Shown here: positions 41,290 through 52,399 of the stretch, piece by piece | Position numbering within the stretch: the stretch's first letter is position 1 | How the letters are laid out: every line of letters starts with the position of its first letter | NCBI GenBank assembly: GCA_012934845.2 | Contig: WNNJ02003820.1 | Coordinates: 24,557-88,556 of the forward strand | Direction of reading: 5' to 3' | Length of the DNA stretch: 64,000 nucleotides | Source of the DNA: Pomphorhynchus laevis | Taxonomy: Eukaryota > Acanthocephala > Palaeacanthocephala > Echinorhynchida > Pomphorhynchidae | Position numbers and translations under genes: made by a program | Notes under the pieces: generated by a model | The model's input: the letters and a program-made list of their open reading frames with translations, nothing else | What the model was told of the DNA's origin: nothing | Database searches by the model: none

Positions 41290-41560
41290 ATGTCATGAAA
41301 AAATGTCATGAAAAAATGTTATGCAAAAATGTTTCTTGTAAATTTAAATATGTCATCTTTACGATATAAATTAAAAGTAGTTTTAATTGATGTTAATTTA
41401 ATGTTCATATTTAGATATACATTCTTTATCATTAATATCGATTTTATTAAGAATGAGGCTACCTGGATACATTTGTTCGCTTATCGAAAAAAAATTATTT
41501 GAGTTAAATACATATATCATCAATATATCTGAGCATGCATTTCATATCTTTATACAGTTT
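41290..41560 (-). mobile_element. Penelope-like fragment, continuation
   Basis: Matches the middle part of the 36660-37240 copy (TTCTTGTAAATTTAAATATG, ATGTTCATATTTAGATATAC) and ends near a degraded YIDD region at about 41510. Broken. Confidence 0.65.
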
Positions 41561-41799
41561 AGAAAATAAAACTTAACATTTTTAAAAAATCCTCAAAGAT
41601 AAGGATAATAAAGATATGCATAACTTCATATATTTATTATCGTTATTTATTTTTTATCGTTATCCTTATAACTTTATTTAACTTTATTAAAGTATCTTTA
41701 ATAAATAATTTTTATTCTTAATAAATCTGATATTGTTGATAAAGAATGTATTTATGTACTAATAAATAAGACATACATCTGGTCACCTCCCCCAGTGAC

Positions 41800-42075
41800 C
41801 GGATGTAAGGCTGGTCACGAGTGAAGGTGCGTGTGCTTAGTGAATTCTTTTTAGAGGTTTACTGAGGATTAAGTACTGTCAAAGTTGTGTAGCTACAAGG
41901 CCACACTAATGATACCTCCCTGTAGTGATGAGTATACTAAGGTGAAAAGTGTACTCATCACTACAGGGGGCTACACTACTTGGAGGCTAGGAGTATGTTG
42001 TAGGTGCATTCCGGGTTAAGCTTCCCGACGAAGGTTGTAAAAAGCATGCATGCTTATACTTTCCTGTTCGTGTTA
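41800..42075. repeat. Unclassified repeat Y, copy 1, with 21-bp hairpin
   Basis: Shares with 42432-42700 the blocks TACTGTC...AAGTTGTGTAGCTACA, GTGATGAGTA and TTCCGGGTTAAGCTTCCCG...CGAAGGTTGTAAAA. Copy 1 also has a hairpin, arms 41918-41938 and 41948-41968, with 20 of 21 pairs. No ORF or known RNA is recognised. Confidence 0.7.
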
Positions 42076-42282
42076 GTTTAAAAAGTTGTATTGAAAATCT
42101 TATTAATATAACGTCACTAATAGTTTTTAATTCATATAACCACTTTATGTGGTGTTACGAATATTTGCAACGAATATTTGCATCTGCGCTAGAGCTTTGC
42201 TCATGTTTTGTAACTAGAGAGCTTTCGCTCGTGGCTTATGCTTGATCGTATACAAACGTGTTTTGCTTGTTCGACAACCTTA

Positions 42283-42417
42283 GTAAGCTGATGAAGGAAG
42301 GAGCGATATCACACGTGCTGTCTTGTGAAGCCAAGCTGGTGCTGTCTTGCATTAGCTTAACTTTAGTAAGGTGATGAAGGAAGGAACGATAGCACACGTG
42401 CTGTCCTGTGAAACCAA
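42283..42417. repeat. 76-bp tandem duplication between the two Y repeats
   Basis: TTAGTAAGCTGATGAAGGAA ... CACACGTGCTGTCTTGTGAA recurs after 76 bp with a few differences. It separates the two copies of repeat Y. Confidence 0.75.
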
Positions 42418-42431
42418 TGCTTACGCGAACC

Positions 42432-42700
42432 ATACCAGATGTAACGCTGGTGACCGGTGGAAAAGCGTGCGCTTAATGAATTCCTTTCAAAGATTTACTG
42501 ATGATTAAATACTGTCGAAGTTGTGTAGCTACAGGGCCACACTGATGAGACCACCTTGAAGTGATGAGTAGACTAAGGTTGAAACGCCTTATTGAAAGCT
42601 AGGCGTCTGTGGTAGGCGCGTTCCGGGTTAAGCTTCCCGGCGAAGGTTGTAAAAAAGCATGCAGGTTTATACTTTCCTGATCGTGTCAATTAACAACATC
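42432..42700. repeat. Unclassified repeat Y, copy 2
   Basis: A second copy of the 41800-42075 repeat in the same orientation, lacking the right arm of the hairpin. Identity by eye is high in blocks, with several substitutions and gaps. Confidence 0.7.
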
Positions 42701-44379
42701 ATGAGATGAACTTCACAAAGCTGTTTAGCTTTGTCGAAATTGACTACCTGTTGCACATTAAATTTGGTTTATCATTGAAAAAATACAAATGAGTATCACT
42801 CTGATAGCCTCACTCTGATCCCGTTCGATGACCAGAGATATTTTTCACTTCATATATGCCATACATTAATTACTCCTTTTTAATGAATCTTTTTGATTTT
42901 CTTGTTTACACAATTTACCAACCTTAAAAATAAAATACTTTCTTTCAAACAACTTTTATTTGTAATAATTTAATCGATTTAATACGTAAACTATTAGTTA
43001 GCTAATCTGATTTTAGTTTTATTGTTAACTAAACCAAATTGTGTTTTTTGTGCTATCTGGCAATTTTATTATGTTTACTATAAAATGAATATTACTTCAT
43101 TTTAATTGTTTTTCCTTAAAAATGCTCCCGTTATTGTTTAACACTTAATGCTAATTTTAGTTACATTTAAACGCTAAATGTTCTAGTCAACATCTATACC
43201 ATCTATTTTAACATAAACGAAGCCTGCTTATCTGATTTAATGGAGCAGAGCATGTACTCTGTTTCTTAATGTTGAATGGAAACACTTAAACGAAATGCAA
43301 TCCAGTAGACAATAAGTGATCATCGATTGATATTTTCCATAAAAAGAGAACATCATTATATTCAGCAAAAGTAGTACAAATGAGCCTTTACCATAATATA
43401 TACGTTAATATATTAGGATTGGTGTGCTGGAAGAATGCAAGATCCCGGTATGTCATTTTCGACTTCATAAATCAACTTTGAATTCAATGAAAGTAATGAT
43501 TAGCTGTACTAAATGGCAAAATAAATGAAAAAATAAACAGAATGATAATCAGTCTGTATATTTTCACTATATTTCGCAGAACTCAGGGGAATTTTCTCAT
43601 AAACAGAGAAACAAAAATGCAGCATTAATAATAAAGAATGCTCTCTTCGACTTTTTTCTTGGTCTTTGAGCTGCGTGGTGGTCGCCCTCACATATTATTC
43701 ATAAAGATTGATGTTGTCAAATCTCGAGATATCTGCATAGAAGACATTTCTTCTTGTCATTATCAAATTATCAGTCTTGTCATCGCAGCAAGTTAATATT
43801 TTTTTGAGCAATGAAAGTACACTTTTAATATCGCTTTCAATATCGCTCATCAACGAGAAACCTTTCTGCATTTTGAACTAAATTTTATGGTAAATAATTT
43901 TAATTTTTTTTTGAGTGCCATATTGATTTATTCTACATCGAAAGAGATTTCATATCTAAATTAAATTAAGTATCACCCGCTTTTGCAAAGTATAAGAATC
44001 CAAATATAAGAATATGTTTGATTAAATTGACCTATTTTACTAAAACCTTAAATTTAAAGTTTAACGTTAAATTGAATGTTTTAGATTAAATCGCCCGTTT
44101 AAGATTATATCGAAATATTTTGATATGTAGGCTTTAGATTTAATTGTAGCTTTAAACTTTGAAAACATGCATAATTGGTTCTGGAAACTTGGATTTGAAT
44201 AAAAATCGGATTTGAATTGAATTATTAAAATTGTTTAAGCAATTAACCTGATCATGTATAAACAAAATATGATTTTTTAATAATATAATTTCAATTTAAT
44301 ATAATTAAAAATTAAATTTTAATATAATTATTTAAATATATTAAAATTTAAATATGTTACATTTATAATGCATTATATA
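42701..44379. other. AT-rich intergenic stretch, nothing recognised
   Basis: No gene, RNA or element could be supported. A 60-codon minus ORF at 43509-43691 has no recognisable features. Confidence 0.55.
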
Positions 44380-44695
44380 TTTGAATATATGAATTTGAAT
44401 ATAAAATATCAAATAATATAATTTAAATTTATTTAATTGTTAATATTTTAATGTTTTAAATTTTTTAATGTAATTAATATTTAAAAATATTAATTTGAAT
44501 ATGATATATTAAATAATGTAATTTTAATATATTAAATTGTTAATATTTAAATATGCTAAGTCTTTTATATTATTTATATTTAAAAATATTAATTTGAATA
44601 TGATATATTAAATAATGTAATTTAAATATATTAAATTGTTAATATTTAAATATGTTAAGTCTTTTATATTATTTATATTTAAAAATAATATAACA
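44380..44695. repeat. 99-bp AT-rich tandem repeat, about 3 copies
   Basis: The block TTAAAAATATTAATTTGAAT recurs with period 99 near 44481 and 44580, and its start again near 44679. A more diverged unit precedes them. It is almost pure A+T. Confidence 0.75.
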
Positions 44696-45104
44696 TTATA
44701 ATGTTATATCATTCCAAGATCAGGTGTAGGTTATAATCACACTGATTTAATATAATGCCGCATCACTTTTGTGATCGCTGATGGATTTAAAAGTCATACT
44801 TATCGGGTAGTAATCATCCTTGTAATTATCCTATTTTAAAAGGATAATTAAATATTTTAATTATAAATTTTATATTTTAAAAGGTTATGGTCAAGGATTC
44901 CTTATTTTTATTAAAGGCTATCTGATAGACTGTAATGGGTTACTAACTTCGAATTATGTATGCATTTCATTGTTTACTAATGTAAATTCATTATTTATAA
45001 GAAATATTATTATATTACATAATATTATCATGATAAATAATAAAGCTTTATAATAATCCACATAGTATTTAGTTTTTCCTTTGATATAATTACAAAGCTA
45101 AAGT

Positions 45105-45335
45105 TTGAAATTGAAATTTAAAATAAACTTCATTTTTATGAATTGACTAATAAATAACAGACGTTGTATCAGAATTAGGATTAGAGGTCATCAGGAGTAA
45201 CTGCTATGCTATCTGGTTTCGGCCCCTATACCTCGACATAACACAGTAGCAGGGCTAATATATGCTAATTATGCATTTCATTTGACGAAATTTGATCATT
45301 TAGTGTATGCTATTACACTTATACAAAGTATATTG
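45105..45335 (-). repeat. Penelope-associated structured repeat
   Basis: GAATTGACTAATAAATAACA, then GGTCATCAGGAGTAACTGCT and TTTCGGCCCC in the hairpin loop, followed by ATGCTAATTATGCATTTCAT and ATACAAAGTATATTGTTAAT, the Penelope 3' flank. No element body is attached. 44700-45104 before it and 45336-45860 after it are AT-rich with no gene. Confidence 0.65.
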
Positions 45336-45869
45336 TTAATATTGAAAGTTAATAATTGATATGTTTTATTTTCTAGCAGGCAAAGATTTACATAAATATG
45401 TTGATGTGAAGAAAGAGTGTTTTCACCTACGTATTTATGATACACTTGCTTTTGTAATATATGGATATATCAATATTATACACACAATAAATTCAATTTT
45501 CTTTTTACGCAAAATTAAAAATTTATTAAATGTGAACAATAATATTATTAAATATTATTAATACTATTTAATAATATTAATTTATTAAATATTATTCTAT
45601 TAAATGTGAACACATATTGTGAACACAATATATGCCGATTTGGATTAAGAACACGCATTTTCGAAAAGTTTAAAAAGATTAAACTTATCGCCACTTTTGA
45701 AAAGATTAAATTTACGATTGTTCATTAATAGGCTCGCAATTCTTAAACTTCAATTCCAAATGTGTGGTGTATAAAAGGAATGCAAAAATTATATTAATAA
45801 TATTAAATGATTAAAGAAAGTAGATGAATTTAAAATAAGACTAAAAGCCATAAATGATAAAACACAGAA

Positions 45870-46560
45870 AGAGTCCAAATGCTCTTAATCAATAATGTCA
45901 GGGTCGTAGCGTGGCACTCGATGTCAAGGAATATGACTAGCCCGAATGCACAGGCTTACTGCTCTTGCCATAATAAATTCAAATTTTGAGCGAAGCATAC
46001 GAATGCATTCGCTAAAAGGGATATTTCGCTTCCCAGCTTGAATTATTACAATTCTGAGAATAGATTGTGCGGAAGAGCTTAGTTCGCCTGTTGTTGAGAT
46101 TGCGAAGAGACTAAAGTTGCTTGCTCAATCAAGGCTACTTGTTCGCCGTACCTTTGGGGTTTTCTAGATTAATGATATCGATAAGGATCATAGTCATCAT
46201 TTCTTGAGTAGGATGATGCCAGATGGCTAAATGTACAAATGCCCACAGATTATCGCACAGTACTATTTCCGAAAATACCATAACATGATACATCAACTAT
46301 AGCTTATTTATCAAAGATTGTTGATTTATTTTCGAATTCAAACCCGTTAGGTACTTGTTGTTGCACAGGTTCCAGCGTTGCCAAATTGAACACACTATCT
46401 TGCTCACTATCTTGCTAATAAATCCCAAACCATGTTGTGCCGAATTATCTGAATGCCCTCAGTTTGGGAAGCGAGTGAATGTCTCATTGTAATAGACTCC
46501 CCGCATGTATATTTCGATGACACCCCATGTAAGTTCAAATTGTAAGGAATAATTAGAGCA
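45870..46560 (-). pseudogene. Unidentified decayed coding region
   Basis: Minus-strand reading in one frame gives protein-like stretches: QDSEQDSVFNLATLEPVQQQ, then VPNGFEFENKSTIFDK, AIVDVSCYGIFGNSTVR, SSYSRNDDYDPYRYH and RYGEQVALIEQATLVSSQSQ. These are separated by in-frame TAA codons only. A second frame holds a 53-codon ATG ORF (VFSEIVLCDNLWAFVHLAIW). Upstream is MRHSLASQTEGIQIIRHNMV, ended by a 12-bp tandem duplication (AGCAAGATAGTG twice). The composition is GC-richer than its surroundings. It could be a pseudogene or a real gene with small introns. I do not recognise the family. Confidence 0.35.
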
Positions 46561-46884
46561 TCATATTTAATGATATTAACGAAATTAATATTTTATAATA
46601 AGAATTACGATTAGCAAATTTAGCCTTTCCGTTATTATTTATAAATTAGTCTAGAGTTTATAACTGAAATCATCAAAAATTTAATTTTCATGCAATTTAT
46701 TAATTAATAAAATACGTTTTAATTAAATAACGTTTTATGGCACGATTTATATAAACGTAAATATAAACGCTGTGATATGAAAATAGAGAATTAGTGACTT
46801 TAGTATTGGCAAAAAGTGAAGTTATATCACAATTTTATGCAATTTATTTAAATGTTTTTTATCAAAAACATTTTCCAAACAGAA

Positions 46885-47172
46885 GCGGAGGACCTGATTC
46901 CGTCAGGTCCTCCGCGAGAAGGACTTAATTCCTTCGCAGGAATGATTTAATTCATCCACAGGAAGGACTCAATTAAGTCCTCTGTGGGAGACTTAATTCC
47001 TTCATTCCTGCTGAGGATCCTGCACGCGACAAGCTGCGCCCATGTGAGTGATCACATAGATGTCGACTTCACGTTGGATAGCCGATCCGTCACAGCGCCG
47101 GACGCAAACTGGCTGGGCTACTCACATGCTAGCGCGATTGCTAACCAACTGCAGACTACTGCGAAAAACTGA
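46885..47172. other. GC-rich island with a perfect 13-bp hairpin
   Basis: In an AT-rich region this block is close to half G+C. It opens with a perfect hairpin (arms GCGGAGGACCTGA at 46885-46897 and 46903-46915), then repeated GGACTTAATTCCTTC-like units to 46999, then a 62-codon plus frame (46984-47172, HIDVDFTLDSRSVTAPDANW). No family is recognised on either strand. It may be part of an unlisted mobile element. Confidence 0.45.
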
Positions 47173-47210
47173 TTTACTTTTGTTATTTTTCCGGTTAGAC
47201 TAAATAATTA

Positions 47211-47580
47211 ACTTAATTTTTATGAATTGACTAATAAACAATACAAGACGTAGATATGAATAAGAAATTGAGGTTATCAGGAGTATCTGCTATGACTGCT
47301 ATTATGCTATGCAATAAGGTAATAATATACGATGACATCTATAAGGAATAGAGATCATCAGGAGGAAATTGGATATTGTGGATATACATTCACTACAAGT
47401 CCACTAAGTTACAAATTTACAATTTTACTACAAATTGATGCTGATGTGTGGGTGAGTGTAGAAAAGTTTAAAAGAATAAATAATAAATAATGCAAGACGT
47501 ATATATGAAGAAGGAATCAAGAGTAACTGCTATGTTATCAGGTTTCGGCTCTTATTCCTGACCCAGCATAACAGAGGGAA
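47211..47580 (-). repeat. Two Penelope-associated structured repeats with an inverted TGGACTTGTAAG repeat
   Basis: Degraded units at 47211-47366 and 47482-47580 (the second keeps CTGCTATG and TTTCGGCTC). They flank 47371-47407, an inverted copy of the terminal block of repeat X. As at 27.2 kb, the two repeat types sit side by side. Confidence 0.6.
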
Positions 47581-47584
47581 AATA

Positions 47585-50500
47585 TTTTCGTGCAAATTCG
47601 AAATATTCGGAAATTAAATGACGTCATTAAAAAGTTACGACAGTGTAAGGATATAAAAAATTATACATTATATAATTTATATTTTTATTTAATTAAAATA
47701 TATAGATTTCATATTTTAAATTAAATTTAAAATATTTTAAATTAATTCCTATTTTAAATTAAATATCATTCATATTTAATTTAAAAATTAAATTTTTAAT
47801 TAATAAAAATTATTTAATAATTTAAAAATTATAAATACCCATTTATAAGGATACATGTGTATTAATTTATGAGGGTAAAAATGAGTTATTAGAATATGGA
47901 GCTTTCAAATAATACATAGCTTTTAAATGTTTTTATATTTTGAAAAATAAAAATATTAAAGTTTAACGATCAGATAGAGTAAATTGATATTTAGTTAGAT
48001 AAAACTAATAATTATGTAAATAGCATATAGTTATTTTGATGAGATTAAAAATTATGATTTTCATCGTATAGCAAAACCATAGAAATACTTTTGATACAGG
48101 ATAAATGTTTTGTCGTTACCAAGATATTGCTATACTGTGAGCACCAAAACTGTGATTTATTGCAACGATCTGTCAACGATTTTATCATAATGATTCAACA
48201 TTGCTATTGATTGCAACTTCCTCAAATGTATATCCTTTAAATAGGAATGTTATTTAGTAGTAAAAATTGCCAAATCTGGCATTGAAAATTCAAAATTAAT
48301 TTACGACAAAACATATTACTGATTTCAGATAAAATAGAATCAATAAAACATTAGCATTTAACTTGTTAATTCATATTCACGCTTAAGTTTAATATTTGCT
48401 GCTTCTTACTTAAATAAGAAGTTTCATATGTAAAAAGGATACTTCTAAATAAGAAGTTACATGAGTGGAATTACTACCTCTAATTAATTCGAAGTAATTT
48501 TATTGTTATATTTATAAAATTGCATTATGATAATTCATACAACTGTGATATCAGAACTCAGCTGGTATCGCGAATAAAGAAGGTTGTTTAATGCCATATA
48601 TAAGGATGCACATTGTGATGTGGCATTTCCTGCTTGGTTTAAATTTGGTATCTTCGTTATATATCTGGAAAACCATGTGTCTGTTTGCATACTAAAATAA
48701 ACTTATAGTGGATCCGAGCTTGCTCTGATCGACAAGAACTTGAAGATATAAGAAGGCGTACGTTATAAAAATTATTAATAGAACTTGTTACAAATGTATT
48801 CAAACTTTAATAAGATCCTGTATGATAAGTGTTAATTTATTTTAATAAGAAATAATTTTTTAATTAATAATTTAAATTATTAAATTTAAAAAATGAAATT
48901 TGATGTGTTATACTCAAATATCGGATATGACGATAGGGCCTTCATTGACAAAGATTGTAGTATTAAATCTATTAAATAAACTAAAAATATATTTTACTAA
49001 ATCTTTGGCAATGATATAGCACTGAAATTTGCCATCGTCGTTGAATCATATGATTTAGAAACAGATTTGTAACATCATTGATTTATTAATAATTATAATT
49101 TGTATATGATACTATTTTGCTATCAAAATATGTATTATAATATACATGTACTATATATTATAATATGATATATATTAATATAATTATACTAATATATAAT
49201 TAATATTTTTATTAATTTGCAATAAATTTGCAATTTAATATTATTAATTTACATTAATCGTTCACGAAAATTCATTAATTGTCGATTTAGTTATCCATTA
49301 ATAAGAGTAACATTATAAATTTAATATCAAAACATAATAAATTAATATTATACCATATTATCAATATTAATATAATATTATATTAATATTATTAATATAA
49401 TATTATATAATATTATTAATATTAATATAATATTAATATTATAATATGATATTAATATTATACCATATAAGATATTAATGTAAGTGACGTATTATTTAAA
49501 ACTTAAAATTATCCTTAGCATTTATCCTTATCATTGTCCCTTTGAAATTAAGTCTATAAATTAATTAATAAATTAACGAAATAATTTATGAATTAATAAC
49601 ATTTAATTTATTAATTAATAAATTTAAGAATTTATAAATTAAGAAATAAACGAATAAATTAATAAATTAACTTGTTAATTTCTTTAATAAATTATTTTTG
49701 TTATTATTAAATTAATTAACGAATTCATTACTAAGTTAGTCATATTATAAATGTTGATAATTCATTATTAAGGAAGTCATATTATATAATGTTGTTTAAA
49801 AACAACATTATAGTTTGCTAATGCATGTTATACAATCTACGTTTCAGTAACATCCTGCTATTTTCTAAGATCTATTATCTAATATTCTAAAATGTAATGT
49901 TTTTAAATATTAAAATAAAATTAAATTAAAATTATTGTGTTAGATTATAGTGTAATAATCATTTTTCGATATAAATTTTCACTGTTTTCATATAAATATC
50001 AATTTTCACTGTTTTTATCATGAAGATAATATAATGTTGGCACTGAAATGTTGACTGGAAAATTATAAAATGCTTCATTTCGCTTGACGAACAAAACAGA
50101 TAATATAAAATTTTTATAAAATTATAATTATAATCTGTTTTAAACGTCATGCCTACATTCATTTAGTTGATTAGTGTAAAATCAATATTATAATTTATAA
50201 TATTAACGACTTTGTATTTAACATCACAATATTTATAATATTAACGACTTTATAATTTGATAATTTGATAATTATTTCCCCGTAATATTTTTGAAAATCG
50301 CTATTAGCGAATGTGCCGCCATATGTACAGTAATCCTGAAAACTTTAAAAAATAAAAAAATAAAATAAAAAAATATAAATTAACATAATTATAATTTCAT
50401 TTAATTAATTATTAATTATTATAATTAATTATTAATTATAAAATAAAAAAATATTTTCTTGTTATTTACTAGTTATTTTACTGTTTCTTTTAGTTTTTTA

Positions 50501-50770
50501 TAATCCTGGTAATGTTGCTGATAAGCGAAACTGCTCAGTTATGATCTGAAACACGTTTTTATAACCGAGATAATAGTATTCGCAAATACTTTATTTGGAC
50601 AAAATTGACTTAACTTCTTTTCTAAAATATTAGAGTTGGGTAATATTTGATGAAAGATATTTGGATATTGGATAAATATTTGATGTAAACTGTTTTAGTA
50701 TAGTACTATCAAACAAATTCAAATCTGACTCATAATTAAATAGAGCAATGGTGCCATATGCTAAAGAGTT
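47585..50770. other. AT-rich intergenic stretch upstream of the LRR gene
   Basis: Long AT simple-sequence tracts (for example 49130-49480). I see no gene, RNA or element. Regulatory sequence of the LRR gene, if any, is not recognisable. Confidence 0.55.
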
Positions 50771-52399
50771 ATGCGATATGATTGTTACTTATGCGTAGTC
50801 ACGACCTTAATGATGATTATGGTAATCAGATTAACATTCTGTAGAAATAAAGAAGATAGATTGTTATGTGGAGATAATGAATCTAGATTAGTTGAATCGT
50901 TTGGCTGCATGTGTATAACAACACGAAATATATTAAGGCTACATCCATATGTACCATTACCACTTCCACCTTATGCAAATAAATATATCGATTGTTCATT
51001 CAGGAAATCGTCGACTTTGTCACTAGTGAGAATGTTTGAACAACTGGATCAGTCGTTTACGGACACATTTATTCTAGACTTATCTAGAAATTCTATTTTA
51101 GAATTAAGCAAAATGCACCGTCTGCCACAGCTTGTAGATACTCTTACAATAAGGAATCCGTACAATCATAGAGACAAATTAGAAGATTTTTGTGACAACG
51201 ATGTCACTTGTAAAATAATCATTCAATCCAATAATAGCAGCAACAGATCAAAACTCACTTTGTGCACTAAAAATACTACTTCTTTAAGATGTTTTGAAAT
51301 TAAGATACACAGATACGAATTTCTTCGTCATATAGATTTAAGCTATAACTGTATCGAGCGAATCCCGCAAATCGCACTTTGGAATGCAACAAAGTTAGTG
51401 TCATTAAAGTTAGCATACAATGCCATTAGATTTCTGCCCGCATATTCAATTGGCTTTCATCACAATTTAGTTCTCGTTGATATTAGTGGAAATCAGTTAA
51501 GCAAATTACACATCAATTGTTTTAGTCGACACCCTCATGCTTATGCTGGTGCATTGCTTCTAGACTATTTAGACATGTCATACAACAGATTAGAACGAAT
51601 TCCAAATGGTGTATTTAACTACCTGACAAATTTAAGAACGTTACTGCTCCAAGGTAACAAATTAATCAGCATTCAATGCACATTTAAATACAATCCCTGG
51701 AGAGGCCTATTGAAACTAAAATATCTGGATTTAGATTATAACCAATTACGAAGCATATCATTTGATGAATATGGATGTGGCTTACATTCATTAGTGAACT
51801 TGTCATTATCAGGTAATAAGTTATGGGAATTTCACGCATGCCACTTTTCAAAGTTAATGTCACTCCAATCGTTGCAACTTTCGGATAATTTGATCAAATC
51901 ATTCAACAATTGTGTATTCTATAATATGTCTAGCATTCGCTCGATATCATTGAACACCAATCGCTATCTAACAGAACTTAACGAGACATGTGCACTATTT
52001 AATTTACCAAGCCGATCAGTAAGTCTGTCCGGAAACTCGTTAAATTGCGATTGTTCATTCTACATTTATACACATTTTCCTCCTTATTCAATTTCATTTA
52101 ATGGCCAAGAGTGCGAGTCGTATTTAACGATCCAATCGTCTTCAAGCAAACTTCCATTGTGCTTTCAAAATTACAACTCATTGTATTCAAAATGCAGTCA
52201 AAGTCTTTTAAGCTGCAAAACCGAATGTGAGGAAGTCGTCGAAAGCCAGCGTATACAGAACGCCAGGAACAATACAAATGATACCAAGATATCATTGCAA
52301 TCAAGCTTTGCAGCAAAAAACATACCGGTTATATGTAATGAGTTGCTTTTGTTAATTGTGTACTCAGTTATTATCCCCGCAGTTGTTTTACATGCGTAA
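50771..52399 (+). CDS. Secreted or membrane-anchored leucine-rich-repeat protein (intronless)
   Basis: 542 aa. Residues 1 to about 24 are a signal peptide (VVTTLMMIMVIRL core). A Cys-rich N-terminal segment follows, then roughly eight LRRs from about residue 190 to 415 with the LxxLxLxxNxL pattern: LRHIDLSYNCIERIP, LVSLKLAYNAIRFLP, LVDISGNQLSKL, LDYLDMSYNRLERIP, LRTLLLQGNKL, LKYLDLDYNQLRSI, LVNLSLSGNKL and LQSLQLSDNLI. A C-terminal cap is suggested by LSGNSLNCDCSF and later cysteines. The tail ELLLLIVYSVIIPAVV is hydrophobic and ends the protein, so it is a GPI-attachment signal or a tail membrane segment; no cytoplasmic or TIR domain exists. Several N-glycosylation sites are visible (NNSS, NTT, NAT, NMS, NLS, NET). 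The role is probably cell-surface recognition or adhesion; the partner is unknown. Confidence 0.85.
   Translation: MRYDCYLCVVTTLMMIMVIRLTFCRNKEDRLLCGDNESRLVESFGCMCITTRNILRLHPYVPLPLPPYANKYIDCSFRKSSTLSLVRMFEQLDQSFTDTFILDLSRNSILELSKMHRLPQLVDTLTIRNPYNHRDKLEDFCDNDVTCKIIIQSNNSSNRSKLTLCTKNTTSLRCFEIKIHRYEFLRHIDLSYNCIERIPQIALWNATKLVSLKLAYNAIRFLPAYSIGFHHNLVLVDISGNQLSKLHINCFSRHPHAYAGALLLDYLDMSYNRLERIPNGVFNYLTNLRTLLLQGNKLISIQCTFKYNPWRGLLKLKYLDLDYNQLRSISFDEYGCGLHSLVNLSLSGNKLWEFHACHFSKLMSLQSLQLSDNLIKSFNNCVFYNMSSIRSISLNTNRYLTELNETCALFNLPSRSVSLSGNSLNCDCSFYIYTHFPPYSISFNGQECESYLTIQSSSSKLPLCFQNYNSLYSKCSQSLLSCKTECEEVVESQRIQNARNNTNDTKISLQSSFAAKNIPVICNELLLLIVYSVIIPAVVLHA

Noticed and set aside
42490-42520. Hammerhead-like CTGATGA ... 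GTCGAAG in repeat Y
   Set aside because: The second box is GAAG rather than GAAA, the intervening bases do not form a stem, and the other copy does not keep CTGATGA.
41800-42700. tRNA or rRNA-derived sequence in repeat Y
   Set aside because: GGTTAAGCTTCCCG-type blocks suggested an RNA gene, but no cloverleaf with A and B boxes or rRNA signature could be drawn.
49130-49480. Replication origin or matrix-attachment region in the AT-rich tract
   Set aside because: Only base composition supports it; simple AT repeats are common throughout the window.
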